A stretch of 64,000 nucleotides of DNA. Source: JAGNHN01 sp964590645 (GTDB taxonomy: Bacteria; Bacteroidota; Bacteroidia; Bacteroidales; JAGNHN01). The DNA lies in the NCBI GenBank assembly GCA_964590645.1, contig CAZPYJ010000004.1, positions 62,001 to 126,000 of the forward strand. Direction: 5' to 3'. Every line of letters starts with the position of its first letter. Positions within the stretch are counted from its first letter, which is position 1. A program made the position numbers and the translations under genes. The notes under the pieces were generated by a model that saw only the letters and a program-made list of their open reading frames with translations, was not told the DNA's origin and searched no databases. Below are positions 34,043 through 42,563 of this stretch, piece by piece.

Positions 34043-35497
34043 TCAGAGGCTCTTTAATTCCGACAGGATCTTCTGCAGGCTGTCTTTGGCATCCCCAAAG
34101 AGCATCCGTGTTTTGTCGTGGAAAAAAAGCTGGTTTTCAATGGCGGCATAACCTTTGCCCATTCCGCGTTTCATCACAATGATATTTTTGGCCTCCCGCG
34201 CCTTCACTATGGGCATTCCAAAAATGGGACTGGAGGGGTCATCTTCTGCTGCCGGGTTTACCACATCATTGGCACCAATCACAATGACTACATCCGTATT
34301 GGGCATATCCGGGTTGGCTTCTTCCGACTCAAGCATCTTCTCATAAGGCACATCCGCTTCTGCCAGCAGTACATTCATATGCCCGGGCATTCTGCCGGCT
34401 ACCGGATGGATGGCATAGCGCACGCTCACGCCTTTTTCCTCCAGCACGGTATCCACTTCGTGGCAGAGATGCTGGGCCTGGGCCACAGCGAGTCCGTATC
34501 CGGGCACAATCAGCACTTTGCGGCTGTAAGCCATCAGCACTGCAGTATCGCTGATGCTGATCTCTTTGATGTTCCCCCCCTCTGCTCGCCCTGAGGCTGC
34601 GCCTCCTCCCCCGAAAGCTCCGACGATGACATTCAGCAGTGAACGGTTCATTGCGTTGCACATCAGCACAGTCAGGATGGTTCCGGCTGAACCTACCAGG
34701 ATACCCCCGGTAAGCATTGCCTGGTTATCATAAAGAAAACCGCCCATTGCGGCCGCTATGCCGGTGAAAGAATTCAACAGGGAGATCACTACGGGCATAT
34801 CTGCTCCCCCGATGGGCATTACAAAAGAAACGCCATACACCAGGGCTATCGCGAAAAAGACATAAAGCATTACAATCATTGCAGCAGGATCGACCGTGCC
34901 CTGACTCATCATATACACCACAAAAACCCCCAGGACCAGCAGGAAGGCAATATTAATATAACGCATCAGCGGACTGCGGATATCTCCGATGCGGCCGTCA
35001 AGCTTTCCAAAAGCCACCATTGAACCGGCAAAAGATACACTCCCGATTAGCAGTCCGAGCAAAATAACCAGCATCATTCCACTTCCCATATTTACCGGAT
35101 CGCCCAGGCGGGTCAGGTGCTGGAATTCGATCAGGGAGATCAGGGCGGCCGCTGCCCCTCCCATCCCGTTGAAAAGGGATACGAGCTGAGGCATTGCAGT
35201 CATTTTGACTTTCATCGCGATCAGCCAGCCAAGTATGCTTCCCAGGGCAATAGCCACCAGGATATAGGCGATATTCCCGATCGGTTCACCATCCATTTTA
35301 TGGAAAAGCAGGGTGGCCAATATGGCCAGGCCCATCCCCACGGCAGCCCAGACGTTGCCTTTGCGCGCGGTATCCGGGTGGCTCAGCATCCGGAGGCCCA
35401 CAATAAACAGAACGGAGGCGAAAAGATAAGCGATTTCCAGGATCGAGGAAGCCAGAGTGAATCTGATGGTTTCGATATGTGTGATGATCTGATTCAT
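34043..35497 (-). CDS. pntB: NAD(P) transhydrogenase subunit beta
   Basis: PntB contains the membrane domain (domain II) and the NADP(H)-binding domain (domain III) of proton-translocating transhydrogenase, which drives NADPH formation from NADH with the proton gradient. The 484-residue protein has about nine helices up to residue 270, then domain III with IVPGYGLAVAQAQH, GRMPGHMNVLLAEADVPYEKM, DVVIVIGANDVVNPAAEDDPSSPIFGMP and VMKRGMGKGYAAIENQLFF. The start is ATG 35495-35497 (MNQIITHIETI). It is the last gene of pntAA-pntAB-pntB, 10 nt after the previous stop. Confidence 0.96.
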   Translation of the reverse strand: MNQIITHIETIRFTLASSILEIAYLFASVLFIVGLRMLSHPDTARKGNVWAAVGMGLAILATLLFHKMDGEPIGNIAYILVAIALGSILGWLIAMKVKMTAMPQLVSLFNGMGGAAAALISLIEFQHLTRLGDPVNMGSGMMLVILLGLLIGSVSFAGSMVAFGKLDGRIGDIRSPLMRYINIAFLLVLGVFVVYMMSQGTVDPAAMIVMLYVFFAIALVYGVSFVMPIGGADMPVVISLLNSFTGIAAAMGGFLYDNQAMLTGGILVGSAGTILTVLMCNAMNRSLLNVIVGAFGGGGAASGRAEGGNIKEISISDTAVLMAYSRKVLIVPGYGLAVAQAQHLCHEVDTVLEEKGVSVRYAIHPVAGRMPGHMNVLLAEADVPYEKMLESEEANPDMPNTDVVIVIGANDVVNPAAEDDPSSPIFGMPIVKAREAKNIIVMKRGMGKGYAAIENQLFFHDKTRMLFGDAKDSLQKILSELKSL

Positions 35498-35507
35498 AGC
35501 GCCCTCC

Positions 35508-35816
35508 CTATTCTTTTGTTTTCTTCCTGAACAGTTCCAGCATCCGGTCGGTGACCACAAAACCACCTACCACATTCAGGGTTCCCATCAACACGGCCAG
35601 GAAACCCAGTATCATTGAAAGGCGGTCTTCCGCGTGCCCCATTACGATGATGGCACCGATGATCACCACCCCGTGGATGGCATTGGCCCCTGACATCAAG
35701 GGGGTATGCAGGATAGCCGGAACATTGGAGATTACCTCCACGCCCAGAAAGATGGAGAGGATTACGATGAAGATCGCTTCCCGGTGAATAAAATAGAATT
35801 CCAGTATGTTTTCCAT
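35508..35816 (-). CDS. pntAB: NAD(P) transhydrogenase subunit alpha part 2 (membrane subunit)
   Basis: A 102-residue membrane subunit that corresponds to the C-terminal, membrane-embedded part of E. coli PntA, made here as a separate protein as in many three-subunit transhydrogenases. It has three to four helices, with the family segments VEVISNVPAILHTPLMSGANAIHGVVIIGAI and a C-terminal VVGGFVVTDRMLELFRKK. It lies 21 nt downstream of pntAA and 10 nt before pntB on the same strand. Confidence 0.95.
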   Translation of the reverse strand: MENILEFYFIHREAIFIVILSIFLGVEVISNVPAILHTPLMSGANAIHGVVIIGAIIVMGHAEDRLSMILGFLAVLMGTLNVVGGFVVTDRMLELFRKKTKE

Positions 35817-35837
35817 AATGTGTCTTTTTTTCGAAGC

Positions 35838-36965
35838 TTAATTCTGAATGGCAGCTTTCAGCCTTTCGTTCATTATTTCACCCTGATGCACCGTACAGCT
35901 GCCTTGCAGAATCTCATCCCCGAAATTCAGTTGCAGCTTCCCTTCTTGATCGATGAGGAGTTGGAGGAAGTGGATGAGGTTGTTGCCATACATTTTGCTG
36001 GCATCCGAAGGCATATCCGAGGGGTAGTTTGATTTTCCGATGATGCGGACCTGATTATGAATTACGGTTTCGTTGTCGCGCGTCAGCTCACAATTGCCCC
36101 CACTCCCGGCTGCCAGGTCGATGATGACAGAAGCCGGATGCATCGCTTCCACGGTTTCTTTGCGAATCAGGAGCGGCGCTTTACGCCCCGGAATCTGCGC
36201 TGTAGTGATAATCAGATCGGATAATATTGCTCTGTCGTGAATAGCTTGTGCCTGACGCTTTTTAAAGTCTTCTTCCTGTTCGATGGCATAACCCCCGGCG
36301 CTCACGTCTTCCGCTGCTCCTTCCACTTCCACGAATTTGGCCCCCAGGCTCTCAACCTGCTCCCGGGTGGCAGCACGCACATCAAAGACGTGGACAATGG
36401 CCCCAAGCCTTTTCGCCGTGGCGATGGCCTGCAGCCCGGCAACCCCTGCCCCGAGGATCAACACGCGTGCAGGCTTGATCGTGCCGGCAGCGGTCATCAG
36501 CATCGGAAAGAAGTAGGGCAGGTTATGGGCTGCGTCAAGCACTGCTTTGTAGCCCGAAACGGTAGCCATTGAAGAGAGCACATCCATAGATTGGGCACGG
36601 CTTATGCGGGGAATGGAGTCGAGGCTGAACACCGTCAGCTTTTTGGTCCTCAACTTTTCAACCAGAGCCGTATTCACCAACGGATTGAACAATCCGATCA
36701 AAACCTGCCCCTCTCGCATCAGTTCAATATCCGCCTCTGCCGGCGGGTGAATCATCAGCAGTATATCAGAGCCCTGGATGACCTGCTCGCGACTGCCCAG
36801 ATGCACTCCAAGATCGGAGTAAGCCTTGTCGCGCGCCCGCGCGTTGACACCGGCACCGTTTTCTATCAGAATGCTGACATTTAGTTTTATGAGGTTAGCA
36901 GCACCTTCCGGAAGCATTGCCACGCGATGCTCGCCTTCCGGCTCTTTGAGTATCCCTATAGTCAT
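35838..36965 (-). CDS. pntAA: NAD(P) transhydrogenase subunit alpha part 1 (NAD-binding)
   Basis: The 375-residue soluble NAD(H)-binding subunit (domain I), related to alanine dehydrogenase. It opens MTIGILKEPEGEHRVAM, and has RAQSMDVLSSMATVSGYKAVLDAA, the Rossmann loop LILGAGVAGLQAIATAKRLGAIVHVFDVR, and the GRKAPLLIRKE segment of the mobile loop region. The start is ATG 36963-36965; a -7 promoter motif 24 nt upstream rules out the longer frame from 37010. It heads the transhydrogenase unit. The three-gene layout with split alpha subunit is common in Bacteroidota. Confidence 0.95.
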   Translation of the reverse strand: MTIGILKEPEGEHRVAMLPEGAANLIKLNVSILIENGAGVNARARDKAYSDLGVHLGSREQVIQGSDILLMIHPPAEADIELMREGQVLIGLFNPLVNTALVEKLRTKKLTVFSLDSIPRISRAQSMDVLSSMATVSGYKAVLDAAHNLPYFFPMLMTAAGTIKPARVLILGAGVAGLQAIATAKRLGAIVHVFDVRAATREQVESLGAKFVEVEGAAEDVSAGGYAIEQEEDFKKRQAQAIHDRAILSDLIITTAQIPGRKAPLLIRKETVEAMHPASVIIDLAAGSGGNCELTRDNETVIHNQVRIIGKSNYPSDMPSDASKMYGNNLIHFLQLLIDQEGKLQLNFGDEILQGSCTVHQGEIMNERLKAAIQN

Positions 36966-36988
36966 AGCAGATGAATTGTATGCGTCGA

Positions 36989-36996
36989 CAAAATTA
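36989..36996 (-). promoter_or_regulatory. TAnnTTTG promoter -7 element for the pnt operon
   Basis: TAATTTTG on the minus strand, 23 nt before the pntAA ATG. No good -33 box is seen. Confidence 0.5.
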
Positions 36997-37080
36997 CAAT
37001 AAATAGACAAAACAATATATGTAATTGTAATCAGATCGATAATCAGGTGCGCGTCGGAAGGACACGAGAGAGCGAAATGC

Positions 37081-37728
37081 TCAGCTTTTTGAGGCCAGGG
37101 GAAGGATGAGCATCAGGCCGTCTCGGAGGGGGAGTAAGAAGTGATGGCAGCTTTGATCCTGATGGACATATTCATTGAATGCCCGGATGGCGAGGGTGTC
37201 CGGATCATTCTGATCCGGATCGGCGGCCTTTCCGCTCCAAAGGACGTTGTCGGCCAGGATCAGGCCGCCCGCATTCATTCGTGGCAGTACCTTCTTATAA
37301 TAGTCGATGTATTCCTTTTTCTCTCCATCAATAAAGACCAGATCAAAGGATCCGTGGATATGGGATATGCCTTCCAGGGCATCCTCGGTATGCAGTTCAA
37401 TCTGATCTCCCATACCGTGGCCATCCAGGTGACGATGTATCATTGGTACCAGTTCAGGATTGCGTTCAAAGGTGTGTAGTTTTCCACCCGGGGCCAGCCC
37501 TTCTGCCAGGCAAAGGCTGCCGTATCCGGTGAAAGTACCGATCTCTACAATGATCTTTGGCTGCAACAGGAGGCTGAGCACGCGCAAAAACCCACCCAGT
37601 TCAGGGCCGCTGAGCATATTGGGATAGGATGTCTTTAGCCAGGTTTCCCGATGAATATGCTTCATCTGAGGTGTTTCAGGCATACTAAAGGCAAGGACGT
37701 AATCCAGGACAGGGTTTCCTGTGCTCAT
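37081..37728 (-). CDS. Class I SAM-dependent O-methyltransferase
   Basis: A 215-residue cation-dependent O-methyltransferase of the caffeoyl-CoA/catechol family. It has the SAM loop IVEIGTFTGYGSLCLAEGL, a motif II HTFERNPEL, the metal-binding aspartate in DLVFIDGEKKEYIDYY, and the second ligand pair in GGLILADNVLWSGK. The physiological acceptor is unknown. Its ATG overlaps the stop of the M16 peptidase gene by 4 nt, so translation is coupled and the three genes 39517-37081 form one unit. Confidence 0.9.
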   Translation of the reverse strand: MSTGNPVLDYVLAFSMPETPQMKHIHRETWLKTSYPNMLSGPELGGFLRVLSLLLQPKIIVEIGTFTGYGSLCLAEGLAPGGKLHTFERNPELVPMIHRHLDGHGMGDQIELHTEDALEGISHIHGSFDLVFIDGEKKEYIDYYKKVLPRMNAGGLILADNVLWSGKAADPDQNDPDTLAIRAFNEYVHQDQSCHHFLLPLRDGLMLILPLASKS

Positions 37729-38957
37729 CTTTGCGGGGTCTTAAAAACGAGAGAACTCATCTGTTCGGGGGAGCAGATTTCATTGGCCACTTCCAGAATA
37801 CTGGATGCATCTACGGCATCTATTTCCCGGTAAATCTCTTCCAGGGGCAGGATATGGTTTTTCAGCAGCAGGCTTTTTCCCATCGAGAGCAGCAGATTCA
37901 GCTTTGATTCAGAGGCAATGGCAACCTGGCCTTTCAATTGTTGCCTTGCCCGCTGCAATTGCAAGGTTCCGAGCTTTTGATTGCGCAGCAGGCTGCATTC
38001 CTTCAGCGCCAGTTGGATTACCTTTTCAACGGAATCTCTGTCGGTGCCCAGATACATCTCAAATACCCCTGTATCCGAATAGGGGTGGTAGGATGATTCT
38101 GTATGGTAGGCCAGGCCCGATTTTTCACGGATACTCAGGTTTAGGCGGGAATTCATCCCCGGCCCTCCCAGCAGGTTGCTAAGCAGGGTAAGGGACCATT
38201 GCCCCCGATGCCCCAGGGGGTAAGCCCGGCTTCCCAGTATGCAATGCGATTGGTAACCTTGCCGCTCTATGCTTTTTTGACTGGGTACGTAGCCATTTAC
38301 TCCAAGCCGCGGTCGTTCAGCATTTCCCCAGGGAATCTCTCCGAAATGTTTTGACACTATTCTTTTCACCCGGCTGAAGGGGGCGGGCCCCATTGTGCAT
38401 ATTACCGTGCCCTCATTGCGGTAATTGCGCCGGATGAAGGCCAGGACTGCTTCTTTGCCAAAATGACGCAGACTCTCCCTGCTGCCCAGAATATGCCGTC
38501 CCAGCGGATGGCCATCGAAGAGCTGCATCTCAAAGTCATCAAAAATCTGCTCAAACGGGGTATCCAGGTAAGCGTTGATCTCATCCTGAATGATCTCTTT
38601 TTCCCGGATGATCTCTTTGTCGGGAAAGGTGGAATGGAATAGAATATCGGCGAACAGATCCAGGGACCTTTCCAGATGTTCAGGAAGAAAAGAGGCATAA
38701 ATGCAGGTTTCTTCCTTGCTGGTATAGGCATTCAGGTCGCCCCCTACATTCTCAAGCCTGCTCAGGATATGGTATGCCCGGCGTTTCCGGGTGCCTTTGA
38801 AGAGGATGTGCTCAATGAAATGGGCCAGTCCGCTTTCCTCTTCCCCTTCATCGCGGGATCCGGTATTTAAAAATACCGCACAATGCGCGACGGCTGAGGG
38901 GCTGGGAGAGTGAACCAGCCGCAAACCATTTGGCAGGGTAATCTGCTGTATTTCCAT
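37725..38957 (-). CDS. M16-family zinc metallopeptidase (processing-peptidase-like)
   Basis: A 410-residue protein with the inverted zinc site HxxEH at residues 46-50 (HFIEH in SGLAHFIEHILFKGT) and the distal glutamate region around EKEIIQDEINAYLDTPF, so the active site is intact. The C-terminal M16 domain has SGLAYHTESSYHPYSDTGVFEMYLG. There is no signal peptide, so it should be cytoplasmic. It lies between a GldN-like lipoprotein gene (2 nt upstream) and an O-methyltransferase gene (4-nt overlap). Substrates of bacterial single-chain M16 enzymes are mostly unknown. Confidence 0.93.
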   Translation of the reverse strand: MEIQQITLPNGLRLVHSPSPSAVAHCAVFLNTGSRDEGEEESGLAHFIEHILFKGTRKRRAYHILSRLENVGGDLNAYTSKEETCIYASFLPEHLERSLDLFADILFHSTFPDKEIIREKEIIQDEINAYLDTPFEQIFDDFEMQLFDGHPLGRHILGSRESLRHFGKEAVLAFIRRNYRNEGTVICTMGPAPFSRVKRIVSKHFGEIPWGNAERPRLGVNGYVPSQKSIERQGYQSHCILGSRAYPLGHRGQWSLTLLSNLLGGPGMNSRLNLSIREKSGLAYHTESSYHPYSDTGVFEMYLGTDRDSVEKVIQLALKECSLLRNQKLGTLQLQRARQQLKGQVAIASESKLNLLLSMGKSLLLKNHILPLEEIYREIDAVDASSILEVANEICSPEQMSSLVFKTPQR

Positions 38958-38959
38958 TT

Positions 38960-39517
38960 TTAAGGCTTCACGGCTTTAAATACTCCGGGATATGCCGCAT
39001 CAAAATACACCCAGAACATCGGCATATAACCTCGAAGATGCCCTTCGGGGCTATAGCTTTCGAGCATCGGGCACAGGCCTATGACTTTTTTCTCAATTCT
39101 CAGGCTGGCCGGATCAATATACCATTCTTCCAGAAAGCGGATGCGGCTGATGTCGTTGATGTTAAGTGTTTTCGTCAGGACGGTATCGTATAATTCATAA
39201 GGCGGCTCCGGCCTTTGTATGGTAATGGTATCTGCACGGTTTCCCATTGCCCTGATTTGTTCGGGCCGCATTTCATTGTGGAAAACATCCCAGGTGCGAA
39301 CTTTTCCTTCGTAGGCCGACTCAAGAATTTGGCGCAACAGGCTTTCCCGCTGCGCTCCTTCCAGATTCTGAACCCACCAGTCCATATCGACATCCGGACT
39401 CTTGATATCCACATCGTATTGAATGCGCCGGGTAATTTCTTTTCCCGACTGACTGTGTTGTTGACAGGAAAGGAGAAACAGGCTGAAAAGAATGATCATC
39501 AATGTTAGGCTGCGCAT
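38960..39517 (-). CDS. GldN/PorN-like lipoprotein
   Basis: A 185-residue lipoprotein: hydrophobic residues 4-16 then FLLSC with the acylated cysteine at 18. Its central and C-terminal part (DISRIRFLEEWYIDPASLRIEKKVIGLCPML, then GYMPMFWVYFD) resembles the conserved core of GldN/PorN, the periplasmic T9SS component that rings with GldK. Ordinary GldN is encoded in gldKLMN and is longer (about 300 residues). The start is ATG 39515-39517; a -7 motif at 39539-39546 overlaps the upstream frame's ATG and excludes it. It begins the unit with the M16 peptidase and O-methyltransferase. The relation to GldN is a visual inference. Confidence 0.68.
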   Translation of the reverse strand: MRSLTLMIILFSLFLLSCQQHSQSGKEITRRIQYDVDIKSPDVDMDWWVQNLEGAQRESLLRQILESAYEGKVRTWDVFHNEMRPEQIRAMGNRADTITIQRPEPPYELYDTVLTKTLNINDISRIRFLEEWYIDPASLRIEKKVIGLCPMLESYSPEGHLRGYMPMFWVYFDAAYPGVFKAVKP

Positions 39518-39538
39518 AAGCGATGGTTTGTGTTTTTG

Positions 39539-39546
39539 CAAAGGTA
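39539..39546 (-). promoter_or_regulatory. TAnnTTTG promoter -7 element for the GldN-like/M16/methyltransferase unit
   Basis: TACCTTTG on the minus strand, 21 nt before the ATG at 39517. It decides the start of that gene. Confidence 0.55.
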
Positions 39547-39610
39547 AGCAAGGCTGGTTTCAATGCAGGCAAAGGCTAAGGGAAAAGGACAAGGGTTGGG
39601 GCATTAAACG

Positions 39611-39618
39611 TATCTTTG
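39611..39618 (+). promoter_or_regulatory. TAnnTTTG promoter -7 element for amn
   Basis: TATCTTTG ends 16 nt before the amn ATG, giving a very short leader of about 10 nt. It is back to back with the divergent promoter at 39539-39546. Confidence 0.5.
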
Positions 39619-39634
39619 ACCAACACTATCTGTT

Positions 39635-40405
39635 ATGAGAACCAAGGATGAAATTGTGGCCAATTGGTTGCCGCGCTACACCGGTACGCAGCTGAATGAC
39701 TTCGGGGAGTATATTCTGCTGACCAATTTTTCGGATTACCTGGATGCTTTTGCCCGCAGCAACAATGTGGGTATACGGGGTGCAGGCCGGGCGATGCCTT
39801 CGGCCACCTCAGGGAAGATCACGATGATCAATTTCGGGATGGGCAGTGCCAATGCAGCAACCATAATGGATCTGCTTACGGCCATCCATCCCAAAGCCGT
39901 CCTTTTCCTTGGAAAATGCGGCGGCCTGAAGAAGGTGACCGAGGTGGGCGACCTGATCCTGCCCATTGCTGCCATAAGGGGTGAGGGAACCTCCAAAGAT
40001 TACTTCCCCCCTGAAGTGCCGGCCCTGCCTGCCTTTAATCTTCAAAAAGCCATCTCTACCACCATCCGCGATTTTGGCCTCGATTACTGGACCGGAACAG
40101 TCTATACCACCAACCGCAGGGTGTGGGAGCACGACGATGAGTTCAAACAATACCTGATGGAGATCCGCTCTATTGCCATTGATCTTGAAACGGCCACCCT
40201 TTTCAGTGTCGGCTTTTTCAATGGTATCCCCACCGGGGCATTGCTGCTGGTATCGGACCAGCCGATGATCTCCAGCGGGGTGAAAACAGAGGAGAGCGAT
40301 AAACGGGTCACCGAGCACTTTGCGGCCACCCACCTGAAGATTGGCATCGAAAGCCTCAATCAACTCATCAATCACGGCCTGACCGTCAAGCATTTGCGGT
40401 TCTGA
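39635..40405 (+). CDS. amn: AMP nucleosidase
   Basis: Hydrolyses AMP to adenine and ribose 5-phosphate, controlling adenylate pools. The 256-residue protein is the short form, a PNP-fold catalytic domain without the N-terminal regulatory domain of the E. coli enzyme, as in other Bacteroidota. Segments include INFGMGSANAATIMDLLTAIHPKAVLFLGKCGGLKK, GDLILPIAAIRGEGTSKDYFPPEVPALPAF, a ribose site SIAIDLETATLFSVGFFN, and LLLVSDQPM. An identical length and fold are shared by other PNP-family enzymes, but the EGTSKDYFPPEVPALP segment is specific. Confidence 0.93.
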   Translation: MRTKDEIVANWLPRYTGTQLNDFGEYILLTNFSDYLDAFARSNNVGIRGAGRAMPSATSGKITMINFGMGSANAATIMDLLTAIHPKAVLFLGKCGGLKKVTEVGDLILPIAAIRGEGTSKDYFPPEVPALPAFNLQKAISTTIRDFGLDYWTGTVYTTNRRVWEHDDEFKQYLMEIRSIAIDLETATLFSVGFFNGIPTGALLLVSDQPMISSGVKTEESDKRVTEHFAATHLKIGIESLNQLINHGLTVKHLRF

Positions 40406-40447
40406 AATGCTTAAGGAAGTATACAAATACAAGCGCAAAAAAGCCGG

Positions 40448-41287
40448 ATGATGAAAACGGAAGAGATAAAACAACTGTTTCAGGAATTTGAAGCTGCGGC
40501 TATAGATTTTGAAGGTGTTGAGTGCTGGAGCGCACGGGAATTACAGAAACTACTCGGATACAGTAAGTGGGAGAATTTTGAAAAGGTAATTGCTAAAGCA
40601 AAAGATGCTTGCCTGAATGCCGGTGAGAATGTTTTCGACCATTTTCCTGACGTCAGGAAAATGGTTCGTATTGGTTCCGGTGCAGAGAAGGAAATTGATG
40701 ATGTTCTTCTCACACGTTACGCCTGTTACCTGATTGCCCAGAATGGAGACAGCCGTAAAGAAGAAATTGCATTTGCCCAAAATTACTTTGCTGTTCAAAC
40801 ACGAAGGGCAGAAGTAGTTGAAAAAAGATTGTTGGAATTTGAACGAGTTAAAGCCCGTGAAAAGTTGAGTCAGACAGAAAAGCAGCTTTCAGGGATACTG
40901 TATGAAAGGGGGGTTGATTCGAAGGGATTTGCCATTATTCGCTCCAAAGGTGACCAGGCCTTATTCCGGCTGAATACTTTGATGCTGAAACGAAAGATGG
41001 AAGTACCCCAGAACAGGCCGGTGGCCGACTTTCTGCCCACCATCACTATCAAAGCCAAGGACCTGGCGGCAGAAATGACAGGACTGAATGTGCAGAGCAA
41101 AGATATGAAAGGGCAAAATGCCATAGAAAAAGAGCACGTGGACAATAATACGGCTGTGCGCAATATGCTGACCCAAAGAGGCATTGTACCCGAAAACCTG
41201 CCGGCTGCTGAAGATGTAAAAAAGCTGGAAAGAAAGCTGAATGCAGACGAAAAGAAATTGCTGAAAAACAAAGGGAAAAAGAAGTAA
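40448..41287 (+). CDS. dinD: DNA-damage-inducible protein D (DinD family)
   Basis: DinD proteins antagonise RecA filaments in E. coli, where the gene is under LexA control. The 279-residue protein has an N-terminal BRO/KilA-N-like winged helix (CWSARELQKLLGYSKWENFEKVIAKAKDAC), DDVLLTRYACYLIAQNGDSRKEEIAFAQNYFAVQTRR, and the family C-terminal part GVDSKGFAIIRSKGDQALF to a lysine-rich tail. The start may be 40448 or 40451 (ATGATG). Its N-terminal third looks more AT-rich than the neighbouring genes. DinD is patchily distributed and often mobile, so transfer is plausible. I see no clear SOS box upstream. Confidence 0.9.
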   Translation: MMKTEEIKQLFQEFEAAAIDFEGVECWSARELQKLLGYSKWENFEKVIAKAKDACLNAGENVFDHFPDVRKMVRIGSGAEKEIDDVLLTRYACYLIAQNGDSRKEEIAFAQNYFAVQTRRAEVVEKRLLEFERVKAREKLSQTEKQLSGILYERGVDSKGFAIIRSKGDQALFRLNTLMLKRKMEVPQNRPVADFLPTITIKAKDLAAEMTGLNVQSKDMKGQNAIEKEHVDNNTAVRNMLTQRGIVPENLPAAEDVKKLERKLNADEKKLLKNKGKKK

Positions 41288-41338
41288 TAATGGAAGGAAC
41301 TCTTTAATCCAATGCTGCAATATTAAGACTTATGCTTT

Positions 41339-42550
41339 ATGCGATTCGAAGAAATCATTGCTGATCTTAGAAAGAAAATCTATCACCCGGTCTATTTCCT
41401 GATGGGGGAGGAGCCCTATTACCTGGATCAGATCAGCAATTATATCGAAGAAAATGTTTTGAATGAGGCCGAAAAAGGCTTCAACCAGACCGTGGTTTAC
41501 GGCCGCGATACCAGTTTGGCCGAGTTGGTGGGAATGGCACGCCGCTTCCCGATGATGGCCAATTATCAGGTCATCATTGTCAAGGAGGCCCAGGACCTCT
41601 TCCGCAAAAATGAGCTGGAGAAGATCAATCAGGTGATCAAGGCAAAGGAAGCCCTGGATGCCCCCAAAGCAAAGCGATGGGTGGAGGCCATTCGCGAACA
41701 CCGCTTGCAATCTGTGGCACAGGCAATGAAGGTGCCCGACTTATGCAAGCCTTCCGACAAGAAAGTCCTGGAGGAAGTGTTTGCCCACCTTGCTCTCTTA
41801 AACAGTGAAAGTGGCAAGGCTTATGCCGGCCTGATCCAGTTGCTGGATCAGCCGATGAAAAGCAGCATCCTGGTCTTCAATTATAAATACCAGAAACTGG
41901 ATAAGCGGAAAGCTTTTGCAAAGAAACTCGACAAAGCCGGTGTGCTTTTTGAATCCGCCCGTTTATACGACAATAAGATTCCGGACTGGATCGTGGGATG
42001 GCTCCAGAAAAAGGGATACAGCATTGATATTCCGGCGGCGGCCCTGTTGGCCGAGTACCTCGGCACTGATCTGAGCCGTGTAGCCAACGAGCTCGGCAAG
42101 CTGATTATCAATCTGCCGGCGGGCACCAGAGTGAATGCGACCCATATCGAGGAAAACATAGGCATCAGCAAAGAGTATAATATTTTTGAGTTGCAGAAGG
42201 CCCTGGGAGCCAGAGACCGGGTCAAAGCCCTGAGAATTGTCAATTACTTTGCAGCCAATGAGAAAGAGAATCCGGTGGTGAAGACCATTTTTATTCTGCA
42301 TTCCTATTTTTCGAAGCTTTTGTTGTATCACAGCCTCAAAGACCGCAGTCAGAACAATGTGGCCGCCGCCCTGGGGGTGAATCCTTTCTTTGTAAAGGAT
42401 TATCAGCAGGCCGCGTCTGGATATCCTTCGGGGCGCCTGCAGCACATCCTGGGTTTGCTGTATGCTTATGATCTGAAAGCCAAGGGGGTGAATAATATTT
42501 CAGCCGGAGACGGGGAGTTGACCCGCGAGTTGGTTTTTCGTATTCTTTGA
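41339..42550 (+). CDS. holA: DNA polymerase III subunit delta
   Basis: The delta subunit of the clamp loader opens the beta sliding clamp. The 403-residue protein opens RKKIYHPVYFLMGEEPYYLDQISNYI, typical of HolA, has the clamp-binding region after ARRFPMMANYQVIIVKEAQDL, the AAA-like lid IVGWLQKKGYSIDIPAAALLAEYLGTDLSRVANELGKLI, and a C-terminal helical collar. An insertion with extra helices (about residues 110-150, including KAKEALDAPKAKRWVEAI) makes it longer than the usual 330-345 residues. It converges on the acyl-CoA synthetase genes with 13 nt between the stops. Confidence 0.92.
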   Translation: MRFEEIIADLRKKIYHPVYFLMGEEPYYLDQISNYIEENVLNEAEKGFNQTVVYGRDTSLAELVGMARRFPMMANYQVIIVKEAQDLFRKNELEKINQVIKAKEALDAPKAKRWVEAIREHRLQSVAQAMKVPDLCKPSDKKVLEEVFAHLALLNSESGKAYAGLIQLLDQPMKSSILVFNYKYQKLDKRKAFAKKLDKAGVLFESARLYDNKIPDWIVGWLQKKGYSIDIPAAALLAEYLGTDLSRVANELGKLIINLPAGTRVNATHIEENIGISKEYNIFELQKALGARDRVKALRIVNYFAANEKENPVVKTIFILHSYFSKLLLYHSLKDRSQNNVAAALGVNPFFVKDYQQAASGYPSGRLQHILGLLYAYDLKAKGVNNISAGDGELTRELVFRIL

Positions 42551-42563
42551 TCATCAGGCAGAA

